A DNA stretch of 64,000 nt from Myxococcota bacterium (GTDB lineage Bacteria; Myxococcota_A; UBA9160; SMWR01), in NCBI GenBank assembly GCA_039030075.1, contig JBCCEW010000009.1:154625-218624 (forward strand). The letters are read 5' to 3'. Every line of letters starts with the position of its first letter. Positions within the stretch are counted from its first letter, which is position 1. The position numbers and the translations under genes were made by a program. Positions 41,919-50,930 of the stretch are shown here, in pieces. The notes under the pieces are model-generated. The model ran no database searches, was not told the DNA's origin, and saw nothing but the letters and a program-made list of their open reading frames with translations.

Positions 41919-42833
41919 TCAGGGCGACGCGACGGGCTGGGCCGGCGCGCGATCGTTCAGACCCCAGTCGTAGGGAACGAAGACCAGGCGGCAGTCTTCG
42001 CAGCCCGCGAGGACGCGGTCGCCATCGGGGTGGGCGAGCCGGACGTAGCTCTCGAGGGAGGCCTCGCGGGCCGGATCCTGTTGCGTCACCCAATCCGTGA
42101 AGTCGTCCGTGTACCAGTCGAAGATCGACGAGAGGTGGATCTCCCGGTCTCCCGGGCGGACTTCGAAGTTGCGCGCCTCACCGAGGAAGCGCCGCGTTTC
42201 CCGGGCGAGCTGTGCCTCGAGCGTGGTCGGCCGGAACGCCTCGGCCGGAAGCCGCGGGCAGCTTCGCGAGGCGCAGTTCAGGGCGAAGTGGATCCGCGGA
42301 TCGGGGAACCGCTCGCGCACCACGCCGTTCTCGAGTTCGTAGAGCGAAAGGGTCTCGCCTCCGAGCGTGACGTGCTGGAAGAAGAAGAAGCCCGCCAGAT
42401 CGGGCACGACCCAACGGGCTGGGGCCGGAGAGGGAACCTCGCGGACGCTCGCGATCGGGTAGTGCTCGAGGACGAGGGCGATCGCCCAGGCGTTATAGGC
42501 GTTCAGCCAGTAGGCGAGTCGATCCGCGTCCGACGGGAAGTGGTCGGGCGTCGCGTCCGGGCTCGCCGTTGCCAGTGCAACCAGGTAGCGGTCCAGGTCG
42601 CTCCGATCGCCGGCAGCGGCCGCGTAGTCGAGGCGACCCCGATCATCGACGTGACGCGAAAGGAAGGCGTCGAAACCGTCGTGCTGGAACAGAGCGGTGG
42701 CTTCCCCTGGGCCTGCCGCGAGCGGCGGTGCGTGCACCGTGACGCAACCCGACAGGGCCATCACGAGACACAGGGCGGGCAGGGCGAACCCGGCCGGGCG
42801 CGCCCCGGGCGAGTGAGATCGATCTCGAGGCAC
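41919..42833 (-). CDS. DUF547 family lipoprotein
   Basis: 304 residues. A signal sequence ends in MALSGC with the lipidated Cys at residue 30. The DUF547 core is evident: ADRLAYWLNAYNAWAIALVLEHYPI, a Phe-rich GFFFFQHVTLGGETLSLYELENGVVRERFPDPRIHFALNCASRSCPRLPAEAF and FLGEARNFEV. The family has a cysteine-protease/transglutaminase-like fold with unknown substrate. GTG 42833 has GGAG seven bases upstream. The palindromic repeat copy 2 lies between this start and the histidine kinase gene. Confidence 0.87.
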   Translation of the reverse strand: MPRDRSHSPGARPAGFALPALCLVMALSGCVTVHAPPLAAGPGEATALFQHDGFDAFLSRHVDDRGRLDYAAAAGDRSDLDRYLVALATASPDATPDHFPSDADRLAYWLNAYNAWAIALVLEHYPIASVREVPSPAPARWVVPDLAGFFFFQHVTLGGETLSLYELENGVVRERFPDPRIHFALNCASRSCPRLPAEAFRPTTLEAQLARETRRFLGEARNFEVRPGDREIHLSSIFDWYTDDFTDWVTQQDPAREASLESYVRLAHPDGDRVLAGCEDCRLVFVPYDWGLNDRAPAQPVASP

Positions 42834-42907
42834 GACGCTTCTCCGCTTCGAGGGGCGCCTCTCGGATGCCGGCCCCCGCGCCGGGTTTCGGCGCACGGCC
42901 GGTTGGC

Positions 42908-43069
42908 AGGATGCTGAAGAACCCATGCCCGTCGCCACGCGGCGTCTCCCGGCCGCCTTCTTCGTTCCCGAAACTCGCGGTAGCGGCACTACGGCTTCGT
43001 TTCGGCGCCTCGAAGGCAACCGGAACTCGCTCGCGTGGCTCGGTCCAGGGCTCTTCGGCAACCTGCTAG
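42908..43069. repeat. 162-bp palindromic intergenic repeat, copy 2
   Basis: Same element as 8870-9031, same length, 11 substitutions. Its ends are GCAGGATGCTGAAGAACCC (42906-42924) and GGGCTCTTCGGCAACCTGC (43048-43066) in inverted orientation. The right-hand terminus CTA provides the TAG stop codon of the histidine kinase gene at 43066. Several substitutions keep or only weaken the hairpin pairing, as expected for a structure-conserved element. Confidence 0.85.
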
Positions 43070-45636
43070 TCGACGTCGCCCAGGACGGCGCGGATCGCGT
43101 CGGAGAGCTCGCTCATCCGGAACGGCTTCGAGACGAAGCAGGATCGGTCGAGCGCCGCCGTGCGTCGAATGGCGTCGCGCTCGCTGTGACCGCTCATGAA
43201 GATGAGGGGCAGGTCGGGGTGGATCGCGCGCAGCTCCTGACCCACCCGCTCTCCGTCCCACTCGGGCATCGAAAGGTCGACGACGGCGCAGGCGAACGGC
43301 GGGCTCGCCATCCGCAGTACCTCGACGGCCTCGGGACCGCCGGCCGCCGCATGTGCCTCGTAGCCCAGCTTCCGCAGCACCCGCGATGCGACGCGGCGGA
43401 CCGCCTCGTCATCGTCGACCACGAGCACGCGGCCCTCGCCCATCGGCAGGCGGGTCGCAGCGCCCGACTCGGTGGTGGTCGCCGGGATCCGCTGTTCCCG
43501 CAAGAAGAGGGCGCGGAAGGTGGTGCCCTCGCCGGGCGCGCTCCGCACCTCGAGCAACCCGTGGTGGGACCGCACGATGCCCAGCACCGCGGCCAGGCCG
43601 AGCCCGCGGCCCTCGATCTTGGTGCTGAAGAACGGGTCGAAGATGCGCTGCTGGGTGGCTTCATCCATGCCGCAGCCGTCGTCGCGCACCTCGATGAAGA
43701 CGTAGTCGCCTTCCGTCGGCTCTTCGGCGATGCCGCCGGAGAGCAGGCGGTCGCGATCCACCCACTCGTGACCGATGCGGACCTGGACCCGCCCGCCGAG
43801 GTCGGGGAGCGATTCGGACGCGTTGGTGATGAGGTTCATCACCAGCTGGCGAATCTGGGTGGCATCGGCGTGGATCCACAGCGGCTTCTCTGCGGGCTCG
43901 AGCGCGAGTCGCCCGCGCCCGACGCTGGTCCGCAGGAGCGCGCTCATCTCCGACACCAGGGCCCCCACTTCGAGGGGTGCCGGCGCCACGCTGGTGCGAC
44001 CGGCATAGGCGAGAAGCTGGGTGGTGAGCTCCGCCGCGCGGACGCTCGAGCGGCGGATGTCGATGAGGGCGGTCGCGACGGGGCTCTCGGGGTCGACGTC
44101 CGAGAGCGCGAGGTCGGCGTTGCCGAGGATGCCACTCAAGAGGTTGTTGAAGTCGTGGGCGATGCCTCCGGCGAGCACGCCCAGGCTCTCGAGTTTCTGG
44201 GACTGGCGCACCCGGCTCTCGAGCTCCCGGCGTCGCTCCTCGGCGCGCACCCGTTCGGTCACGTCCGTACACACGGCGAGGACCCACTCGGGCTGGCCGT
44301 GCGGGCCGCGCAGTGCCCGCATCTCCGCCTCGAAGTAGAACTCGCCTCCGGGCAGTTCGACGCGCTGGAAGAGGCTCTCTTCGATCCCGGACTCGAACAC
44401 CCGGGCGATCTTCTCGAGGATCTCGGCGCCGGCCGCGCCCGGGACGAAACGCGTGAGCAGCGATCCCTCGACGTCACTCTTGTCGACGCCGTGGACCGTG
44501 ACGCGGTCCTCGATCAGGCCGACGATCGACTCCATGCGGCCATGCCGGTCGAGGAGCACGACGCGGTTCTGGGAGAGCGCGGACACGATCGCCTGCAGCC
44601 GGTTCTTGCTGCGTTCGAGTTCGGCGCTCTCTGCGACCCGCTCGGTCGTATCGTGGATCACGCCCAACACGAAGTCGGTGGAGCCGCCGGCGTGGCAGAC
44701 GGGCGCGAAGTTGACGGCCAGGGAGAAGCTCCGGAGCGGGGTGGTGAGCTCGACCTCCAACTGGCGCTCGACGCCCCGGTCGTAGACGTCGCGAATCACC
44801 TCGACGGCTTCCCGTGCGCGCGCCTCGGGAAGGAAGTCGAAGGGGCCCTTGCCATGGGCTTCCGTGCGCCGAATTCCGTACGGGTTGGCGCGGTTGTTCG
44901 GGCCCACCGGGTCGCCGTACACCTCCAAGACGTGGCCCTCGCGGTCGAAGGCCACGACGCGCGTGCTGCCCAGAGACGACAGCACGGTCCGCAGGTGATC
45001 CTCGCTCTGTTGCACCTCCGCCAGGGACTGGGCCGCGAGTTCCCGCAGGCGCTCGATCTGCGAGATCAGCTGAAGGGCGACGAGCGGGATCGCGACGCCG
45101 ATCCAGGCGAACCAGGGAACTTCGCGCGTCCCGAGCCGCAGATTGGTGATCGCGTCGGCGGTTTCGAGGGCGGCGAGGGCGAGGAAGCCAGGGGCGATGG
45201 CCCGCTGGACCCAGCTGGCCTCCCGCGTCTCGCGCTGCACCAGGCTCGCGGCGACCAGCAGCAGCGGCGGCTCGACCAGCAGGGGGACCAGGGCGACGAC
45301 CGTGGACGCGCCGGCCAGCGAGGCCGCGATCCGCACCGCCGCGATGCCGACCGGCGCCCAGAGCAGGGCTCGCGGGACGGGGCGGTGGGAGAACTGAAGC
45401 GCGCCCGCGACCATCAACGGGACGAAGGCGGCGCTCGGAACGAAGGCGAGCAGGCCGAACGGGACCTCGGGGAAACGCGAGCGGAACGCGAGCAGCAGGC
45501 CTGTCAGCAGGAGGCAGGCCCAACCCATCGGCCAGTACCCGCTGGGCGCGATGCTGGTGAGCGCGCGGCGACCACCGATCCAGAGGCCGAGCGCCGCGAG
45601 AGAGAAGGCCAGCAGCAGCAGCGAGTGCCATTCCAT
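43066..45636 (-). CDS. Hybrid sensor histidine kinase with PAS domains and receiver
   Basis: 856 residues. Several TM helices (about 5-215) are followed by two PAS-like domains (about 235-345 and 360-470), a HisKA domain with phospho-acceptor His in GGIAHDFNNLLSGILGNAD, an ATPase domain (MNLITNASES, VRDDGCGMDE, GRGLGLAAVLGIV) and a C-terminal receiver with Asp in VVDLSMPEWDG and Lys in FVSKPFRM. The HDFNN box is the type found in NtrB-like kinases of deltaproteobacteria. The signal is unknown; no response regulator gene is adjacent, so output may go through phosphorelay. The stop codon is supplied by the repeat element. Confidence 0.92.
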   Translation of the reverse strand: MEWHSLLLLAFSLAALGLWIGGRRALTSIAPSGYWPMGWACLLLTGLLLAFRSRFPEVPFGLLAFVPSAAFVPLMVAGALQFSHRPVPRALLWAPVGIAAVRIAASLAGASTVVALVPLLVEPPLLLVAASLVQRETREASWVQRAIAPGFLALAALETADAITNLRLGTREVPWFAWIGVAIPLVALQLISQIERLRELAAQSLAEVQQSEDHLRTVLSSLGSTRVVAFDREGHVLEVYGDPVGPNNRANPYGIRRTEAHGKGPFDFLPEARAREAVEVIRDVYDRGVERQLEVELTTPLRSFSLAVNFAPVCHAGGSTDFVLGVIHDTTERVAESAELERSKNRLQAIVSALSQNRVVLLDRHGRMESIVGLIEDRVTVHGVDKSDVEGSLLTRFVPGAAGAEILEKIARVFESGIEESLFQRVELPGGEFYFEAEMRALRGPHGQPEWVLAVCTDVTERVRAEERRRELESRVRQSQKLESLGVLAGGIAHDFNNLLSGILGNADLALSDVDPESPVATALIDIRRSSVRAAELTTQLLAYAGRTSVAPAPLEVGALVSEMSALLRTSVGRGRLALEPAEKPLWIHADATQIRQLVMNLITNASESLPDLGGRVQVRIGHEWVDRDRLLSGGIAEEPTEGDYVFIEVRDDGCGMDEATQQRIFDPFFSTKIEGRGLGLAAVLGIVRSHHGLLEVRSAPGEGTTFRALFLREQRIPATTTESGAATRLPMGEGRVLVVDDDEAVRRVASRVLRKLGYEAHAAAGGPEAVEVLRMASPPFACAVVDLSMPEWDGERVGQELRAIHPDLPLIFMSGHSERDAIRRTAALDRSCFVSKPFRMSELSDAIRAVLGDVD

Positions 45637-45699
45637 CGCACCCCATCCTACCGCTGTGTCGCGAGCCACGGCACAGAAAGTCCTCCGACGACGCCTTCG

Positions 45700-45740
45700 T
45701 TTCGAAATAAAACACTTGTATTAGTTCATGGAATGGTCTA
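45700..45740 (+). promoter_or_regulatory. AT-rich promoter/operator region of the MBL-TetR operon
   Basis: The stretch TTTCGAAATAAAACACTTGTATTAG is markedly AT-rich against the local background and lies 50-80 bp upstream of the MBL start. With a TetR gene as second cistron it is the likely promoter and autoregulatory site. No perfect palindrome is visible. Confidence 0.4.
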
Positions 45741-45784
45741 TCGAGGACCCGAACCGGCACGCTCGCCGGAGGAGGGACGACACC

Positions 45785-47173
45785 ATGTGGAAGACCCTGG
45801 GAATCGGCTTCGCGCTCCTGGTCCTCGTCGTGGGAGGGGTTTTCTGGTTCTCCGACGATGCCCGGCACGAGGCGAACCTGCGCGCGGCCGAGATGGCCGG
45901 TGAAGTCGCGACGGGCTTCGTGCGTCGCCAGGCGGGCAGCTCCCGTGCGGCGGATTTCATCAACATCCCGGTCGAGGTGCGTGAACTCGCCTCGGGGGTC
46001 TATCAGGCACGCGGCGTCGGCAACGTGCATCTCATCGCGACCGATGAAGGGCATGTCGTCTACGACACCGGGCTCGCGACCCAGGCCGCGAAGCAGAAGC
46101 GCCTGCTCGAAGAGGCCGTGCCAGAAGGGGACGTGACCCACGTCGTCGTCAGCCACTCGCACCAGGATCATGCGGGCGGCGCGAAGTTCTGGGTCCGCGA
46201 CGGCGTCGAGCTCGTCGCGCATCGCGAGTTCTCCGAAGAGCAGCGCTACCTGAAGGAGCTCGAGGACTACCTCTTCTTCCGCAACCGGACCCTGTTCCCC
46301 TGGATGCCCGAGTCCGCGCCGAAGTCGGGCCCCTTCGTCTACGGTGGCGACGAGCCGACGATCCTCGTCGACGACCTGAACCCGCTCGTCTTCGAGCAGG
46401 GCGGCGTCCGCTTCGAAGTGCTCTCGACGCCCGGAGCCGAGGGAGCCGACAACATCTGCCTGTGGCTCCCCGACCAGAAGATCCTGTTCAGCGGCGACTT
46501 CTTCGGGCCCATCTTCCCGCAGTTCCCGAATGTGTTCACGATGCGGGGCGAGAAGGTGCGCAAGCCGATCGAATACATCCGCTCGCTCGACCTCATCATC
46601 GCGCTGGAGCCCGAGATGATCGTGCCGAGCCACAAGGATCCCGTCACCGGTCGCGAGGAGATCCTGTCGGACCTCCGGCGCATGCGCGACGCCGTCCGCC
46701 ACGTGCACGACGCGGTCGTCGCCGGGATGAACGGTGGCAAGACGGTCTACGAGCTGATGGAGGAGATCACGCTGCCGCCCCATCTCGAACTGACCCAGGC
46801 CCACGGCCGGGTGAGCTGGGCGGTGAAGAGCATCTGGGAGTACTACGCGACCTGGTTCCACTTCGACACGACCACCGAGCTGTATCCCGTCCCGGCCCGC
46901 GCGCTCTACGGGGACATCGCAGCGGCTGCGGGTAGTGACACCCTGGTCGAACGCGCCCAGCTGCACCTGGACGCGGGACGTCCCGTGCACGCGCTGCACC
47001 TGCTCGACATCGTGGTCGAGGCCGAACCCCGACACCAGCGGGGCCAGCAGGTACGGCGAGCGGCGCTCGAGCGCCTCCTCGACGATGCCCAGGAGCTGGG
47101 CAACAGCTACGAGATCGACTGGCTGCACTACCGGATCCGCCTCACGGACGAAGCGCTCGGCGACGCCGCATGA
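45785..47173 (+). CDS. Metallo-beta-lactamase-fold hydrolase, membrane-anchored
   Basis: 462 residues. An N-terminal TM helix (GIGFALLVLVVGGVFWF) precedes an MBL domain with the zinc motif HxHxDH in VVSHSHQDHAGG, later GDFF and the terminal VPSHKDP metal ligand. The C-terminal 150 residues (ELTQAHGRVSWAVKSIWEYYATWF ... HLDAGRPVHALHLLDIVVEAEP) resemble the alkylsulfatase dimerisation domain, so sulfatase- or lipid-hydrolase-like activity is possible. GGAGGAGGG precedes the ATG. It overlaps the TetR gene by 4 bp (ATGA). Confidence 0.88.
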   Translation: MWKTLGIGFALLVLVVGGVFWFSDDARHEANLRAAEMAGEVATGFVRRQAGSSRAADFINIPVEVRELASGVYQARGVGNVHLIATDEGHVVYDTGLATQAAKQKRLLEEAVPEGDVTHVVVSHSHQDHAGGAKFWVRDGVELVAHREFSEEQRYLKELEDYLFFRNRTLFPWMPESAPKSGPFVYGGDEPTILVDDLNPLVFEQGGVRFEVLSTPGAEGADNICLWLPDQKILFSGDFFGPIFPQFPNVFTMRGEKVRKPIEYIRSLDLIIALEPEMIVPSHKDPVTGREEILSDLRRMRDAVRHVHDAVVAGMNGGKTVYELMEEITLPPHLELTQAHGRVSWAVKSIWEYYATWFHFDTTTELYPVPARALYGDIAAAAGSDTLVERAQLHLDAGRPVHALHLLDIVVEAEPRHQRGQQVRRAALERLLDDAQELGNSYEIDWLHYRIRLTDEALGDAA

Positions 47174-47766
47174 GTACCGCGGTCGTCGAGCGGCGCGACG
47201 GCGAGGCGACGCGCGAGAAGATCCGCCGGGCCGCCGAGTCGCTCTTCACCCGGCGCGGGCTGGCAGCGGTGACGCTGCGGGAGATCGCCCGGGAGGCCGG
47301 GCAGCGGAACGTCGCGGCGGTCCAGTACCACTTCGGAAGCAAGGAAGGCCTGATCGCCGACCTGGTCGACCGGCACCAGGCCGAGATCGATGCAGAGCGG
47401 CGCGCCCGCCTCGATCGCTGTCTCCGCGGAGGACGCGAGCAGGATCTCGACGCACTTCTCGACGTCCTCCTCGAACCCCTCGCGGCAAAGCTCGAGTCGG
47501 CCACGGGTCGCGCCTACCTATTGATCCAGGCCGAGCGTCTCGGCCAGGAGGGGCTTCGCCCAGCGACACGCGAGCTCGTGGGATACCTGTCGCGCGCGTT
47601 GGGGACGACACGGTCCGACCCGGAACGGGATCGGCTGGCCGTGCTGCTGGTCTTCCACGCGCTGGCGGATCGGGCGCGGCAAGAGGAGCATCGCCGGGAT
47701 CGGCGCGGACGGGCGCGGCTGGTCCAGCATCTGCGCCACGTGCTCGCCGGCCTGTTCGACGGATAG
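47170..47766 (+). CDS. TetR family transcriptional regulator
   Basis: 198 residues. The N-terminal HTH is typical: TREKIRRAAESLFTRRGLAAVTLREIAREAGQRNVAAVQYHFGSKEGLIADLV. The rest is an all-helical ligand domain without recognisable specificity. It is translationally coupled to the MBL hydrolase gene, so it probably controls that operon in response to the hydrolase's substrate. A role at the palindrome at 10075 is not supported by anything seen here. Confidence 0.92.
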   Translation: MSTAVVERRDGEATREKIRRAAESLFTRRGLAAVTLREIAREAGQRNVAAVQYHFGSKEGLIADLVDRHQAEIDAERRARLDRCLRGGREQDLDALLDVLLEPLAAKLESATGRAYLLIQAERLGQEGLRPATRELVGYLSRALGTTRSDPERDRLAVLLVFHALADRARQEEHRRDRRGRARLVQHLRHVLAGLFDG

Positions 47767-47878
47767 ACGCCACGCCCCCGTTGACCGCGCGGCGCCGTTT
47801 GCGACCTTCGCCCGTGTCGCGCGCCGAGGATCTCGGAGACACGGTTCCGCGGCGCGGCCGGGTTCGAGGGGAGGGCTC

Positions 47879-48892
47879 ATGCGCATCGTCGGCGGAATCG
47901 CGCTCGTTCTGGCGCTGGCACTCCTCGTGGGAGGCTGGATCGCCTTCGGCACCTACGCGCCGCTGGCGGTCGATCCGGCCTGGGAGGTCGCAGGCGATCG
48001 CGACATCCCGGAAGGGGCCCTCACGGTCCGCTACACGGGGTGCGCCACCCTGGTGTTCTCCGACGGCGAGACGACCTGGATGACCGATGGCTGGTTCACC
48101 CGTCCGGGCCCCTTGGCTCTTGGTTTCGGCGAGATCGAGCCCGACCTCGCGGCGATCGATCGCGGGCTCGCGCGAAACGAGGTGACCGAGCTGGCGGCGG
48201 TCTTCCCGCTGCATTCGCACTACGACCACGCCATGGACGCTCCCGAGGTGGCGGAGCGGACGGGCGCCCTGCTGCTCGGCTCGGAGTCGACGGCGAACAT
48301 CGGGCGTGGGTGGGGGCTCGACGAATCCCAGATCCGCGTCGTCGAAGACCGCGTGCCCGTGCGGATCGGTCGGTTCGTCGTGACGCCGATCGAGTCGAAG
48401 CACTTCGCGTTCCCGGATCCGGCCTTCGCCGAGTCGGCGCTGGCCGATCCGACCATCGCCGAGCCGCTCGTGCCCCCGGCCGGCGCCTTTGCCTACAAGG
48501 TCGGCAAGGCCTATGTGCTCCACGTCGCCCATCCGAAGGGATCGTTCGCGATCGTGGGTAGCGCTGGGTACGTGAAGGGCGGCCTCGAGGGGTACGACGC
48601 CGACGTGGTGTTTCTGGGGATCGGTGCACTCGGGTCCCAGACCGACGAGTACCGCGAAGCCTACTGGCACGAAACCGTGGACCGTATCGGGGCGACCCGG
48701 GTCGTCCCGATCCACTGGGACGGTTTGACGAACCCGATCGAGGGGCCCTTCCAGGGCTCGGTGCGTGTGCTCACGCTGGTCGCCGCCGGCGGCGACGACC
48801 TCTTACGCGATTTCCTCGAGGCAAAGCGGGCGGCGACGCCCGAGCGCGCGTTCTTCACCTTGCCGCGCTACGACCCGGTCGTGCTGTTCTAG
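47879..48892 (+). CDS. MBL-fold hydrolase with N-terminal membrane anchor
   Basis: 337 residues. One TM helix (ALVLALALLVGGWIAFG) precedes an MBL domain of the UlaG/YtnP-like kind: LTVRYTGCATLVFSDGETTWMTDGWF, then the zinc motif FPLHSHYDHAMD. Later VTPIESKHF and VVPIHWDGLT provide further metal ligands. The family hydrolyses lactones, phosphodiesters or acyl esters; the substrate is unknown. It lies 112 bp after the TetR gene and may be read from the same promoter. Its stop shares CTAG with the convergent c-di-GMP gene. Confidence 0.87.
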   Translation: MRIVGGIALVLALALLVGGWIAFGTYAPLAVDPAWEVAGDRDIPEGALTVRYTGCATLVFSDGETTWMTDGWFTRPGPLALGFGEIEPDLAAIDRGLARNEVTELAAVFPLHSHYDHAMDAPEVAERTGALLLGSESTANIGRGWGLDESQIRVVEDRVPVRIGRFVVTPIESKHFAFPDPAFAESALADPTIAEPLVPPAGAFAYKVGKAYVLHVAHPKGSFAIVGSAGYVKGGLEGYDADVVFLGIGALGSQTDEYREAYWHETVDRIGATRVVPIHWDGLTNPIEGPFQGSVRVLTLVAAGGDDLLRDFLEAKRAATPERAFFTLPRYDPVVLF

Positions 48893-50748
48893 GCGTCGTC
48901 CTCGTCGTCTTCGGTCGCTTCGGCGCTGGCGCTGTCGGGCGACGCCGCCGGCGGACTCGAGGGGGGCGGCATCGCATCGGGCGGCGACCAGGTCTCGGGC
49001 CGCTCGATGGGAAGCCGCCAGGCGGCCTCGGTGCCGGCGACCGTGTCTTCGAGTTCTCCGCGCGGGATCGGCTTCGAGAACAGATAGCCCTGCATCATGG
49101 CGCAACCCCGTTGGTGCAGAGAGTCCATTTCCTCGATCGTCTCGACTCCCTCGGCGAGCACCTCGAGGCCCAGGCCGTGGGCGATGCGGATGATCGCCTC
49201 GAGGATCACGGCGTCCGGGTCGGTGACCGCCGCGCCGCGCACGAAGGATTGATCGATCTTGAGGGTGTCGACGGGCAGCCGCTTGAGGAGCGTGAGCGAG
49301 GAGTAGCCGGTTCCGAAGTCGTCGATCGCCGTGCGGATCCCCATCTCGCGCAAGCGCTGAAGGCCTTGCAAGGCGGAGTCGCTGGCGGCAAGGGACTCGG
49401 TGAGCTCGAGCTCGAGGCGGTGCGGCTCGAGTCCGGTCTCCTCGAGAATGGCCCGCACGCGGTTGGGGAATTCCTCGTGGTCGAGCTGTCGCCCCGAGAT
49501 GTTCACGGCGACGCGGGCGTCGGGGATGCGTTCCCAGCTCGCGGCGGCGATGCAGGCCGTTCGCAGGACCCACTCCCCGAGCGGCACCATCATGCCGGCT
49601 TCCTCGGCGACGCCGATGAACTCGGCCGGCGACACGATGCCGCGCGTGGGGTGCTTCCAGCGGACCAGCGTCTCCACGCCGATGATCTCTTCGGTGACGA
49701 CGTTGACCTGGGGCTGGAACATCAGGAGCAGCTGTCCGCCGTGGATCGCCTCGCGCAGGCCGTTCACGAGCTCGAAGCGCTCGGTCGCTGCTTCGTTCAT
49801 CTCGTGGCTGAACACACTGACGCGGTTCTTCCCCGATTCCTTCGCGTGGTAGAGCGCTGTATCCGCGTGGCGGATCACTTCGTCGACGTCCGCGCCGTTC
49901 TCGGGGAACATCGCGATGCCGACGCTCGCGCTCACCCAGCATTCGGCGCCGGCCAGGTGGTAGGGCTTCTCGATCTGCTCGCGAATGTGATTCGCGACGC
50001 GCTCGGCGGCCTTCACGTTCGGGACGTTGCGGATCGCGGCGAGGAATTCGTCTCCGCCGATACGCGCCACCATGTCGCTCTTGCGGATCATCTTGCGCAG
50101 GCGTCGCGCCACGTCGACGAGCAGCTCGTCGCCGACCGGGTGCCCGAGGTTGTCGTTCACGGCCTTGAAGCCGTCGAGATCGAAGAAGAGCACCGCCAGC
50201 TGGCTCCCGTTGCGCTTCGCATCGGCGATCGCGGTGCCGAGCTGGGCGAGGAACGAGTAGCGGTTCGGAAGCTCGGTCAGACTGTCGTGGGTGGCCAGGA
50301 AGTGCTGACGTTGCTGGGCCTCGGTGAGATCGCGCAGCATGCGGTGGCGTTCGACCGCGTGGAGCAGCGTGCGGGAGATCAGGGCCGGCGTGACCTCACC
50401 CTTGGTCAGGTAGTCCTGGGCGCCGGCACGCGCCGCCTTGAGTGCGACGGCCTCGTCCCGCTCGTAGGTGAGCACCACGATCGGGATGTGGCGCGCCGCC
50501 ACGCGCGCGCGCATCAGCGAGCCGAGGCCACCCGCTTCGTCGATCGAGAGATCGAGCAACAGGACGTCGTAGCTCTCGTGCTGGAGCTTCCCGAGTGCCT
50601 CCTCGACGTCGGTCACGCGCGTGATCGAGAAGCGCGTACCCTCCGGCCGCGACAGCACCTCGAACAGGCGCTTCGCCGAAAGGTCGTCTTCCTCCACCAG
50701 CAAGAGCGAGATGGAGTGGTCTTGTGTCGAGTCGGCAGACTCGGTCAT
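48889..50748 (-). CDS. Response regulator with GGDEF and EAL domains
   Basis: 619 residues. The receiver (about 12-130) has the acidic cluster EEDD, phospho-acceptor in LLLDLSID, Thr in VVLTYERD and Lys in YLTKGEV. The GGDEF domain has intact ARIGGDEF preceded by RKSD, an I-site. The EAL domain has ETLVRW in place of EAL (catalytic Glu kept), NISGRQ, DDFGTGYSSL and LKIDQSFV. Both c-di-GMP synthesis and hydrolysis are therefore possible and switched by phosphorylation. The C-terminal 50 residues are acidic and Pro-rich. No partner kinase is adjacent. Confidence 0.92.
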   Translation of the reverse strand: MTESADSTQDHSISLLLVEEDDLSAKRLFEVLSRPEGTRFSITRVTDVEEALGKLQHESYDVLLLDLSIDEAGGLGSLMRARVAARHIPIVVLTYERDEAVALKAARAGAQDYLTKGEVTPALISRTLLHAVERHRMLRDLTEAQQRQHFLATHDSLTELPNRYSFLAQLGTAIADAKRNGSQLAVLFFDLDGFKAVNDNLGHPVGDELLVDVARRLRKMIRKSDMVARIGGDEFLAAIRNVPNVKAAERVANHIREQIEKPYHLAGAECWVSASVGIAMFPENGADVDEVIRHADTALYHAKESGKNRVSVFSHEMNEAATERFELVNGLREAIHGGQLLLMFQPQVNVVTEEIIGVETLVRWKHPTRGIVSPAEFIGVAEEAGMMVPLGEWVLRTACIAAASWERIPDARVAVNISGRQLDHEEFPNRVRAILEETGLEPHRLELELTESLAASDSALQGLQRLREMGIRTAIDDFGTGYSSLTLLKRLPVDTLKIDQSFVRGAAVTDPDAVILEAIIRIAHGLGLEVLAEGVETIEEMDSLHQRGCAMMQGYLFSKPIPRGELEDTVAGTEAAWRLPIERPETWSPPDAMPPPSSPPAASPDSASAEATEDDEDDA

Positions 50749-50930
50749 TCCCGATCCGGTCCCTCAAAGCGCTCGCGCCCGCGCGCCATCTCCGAATCGG
50801 CGGATTCGCCCAGAAACTCCAGGGAGTTGAACGGTCTGCCGCAGGTTTCTCGCGGCTCGGGTCCGCTCGGGGCGGAGCGGTCCGTTCCGGTCGGAAGGGA
50901 GGCGGCCGCTGCCGGCGGCCGTCGGCGAAG

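Noticed and set aside
47170..47766. This TetR protein as the regulator of the 10075 palindrome
   Set aside because: The gene is coupled to the MBL hydrolase 37 kb away and the 10075 palindrome is not found near its own operon.
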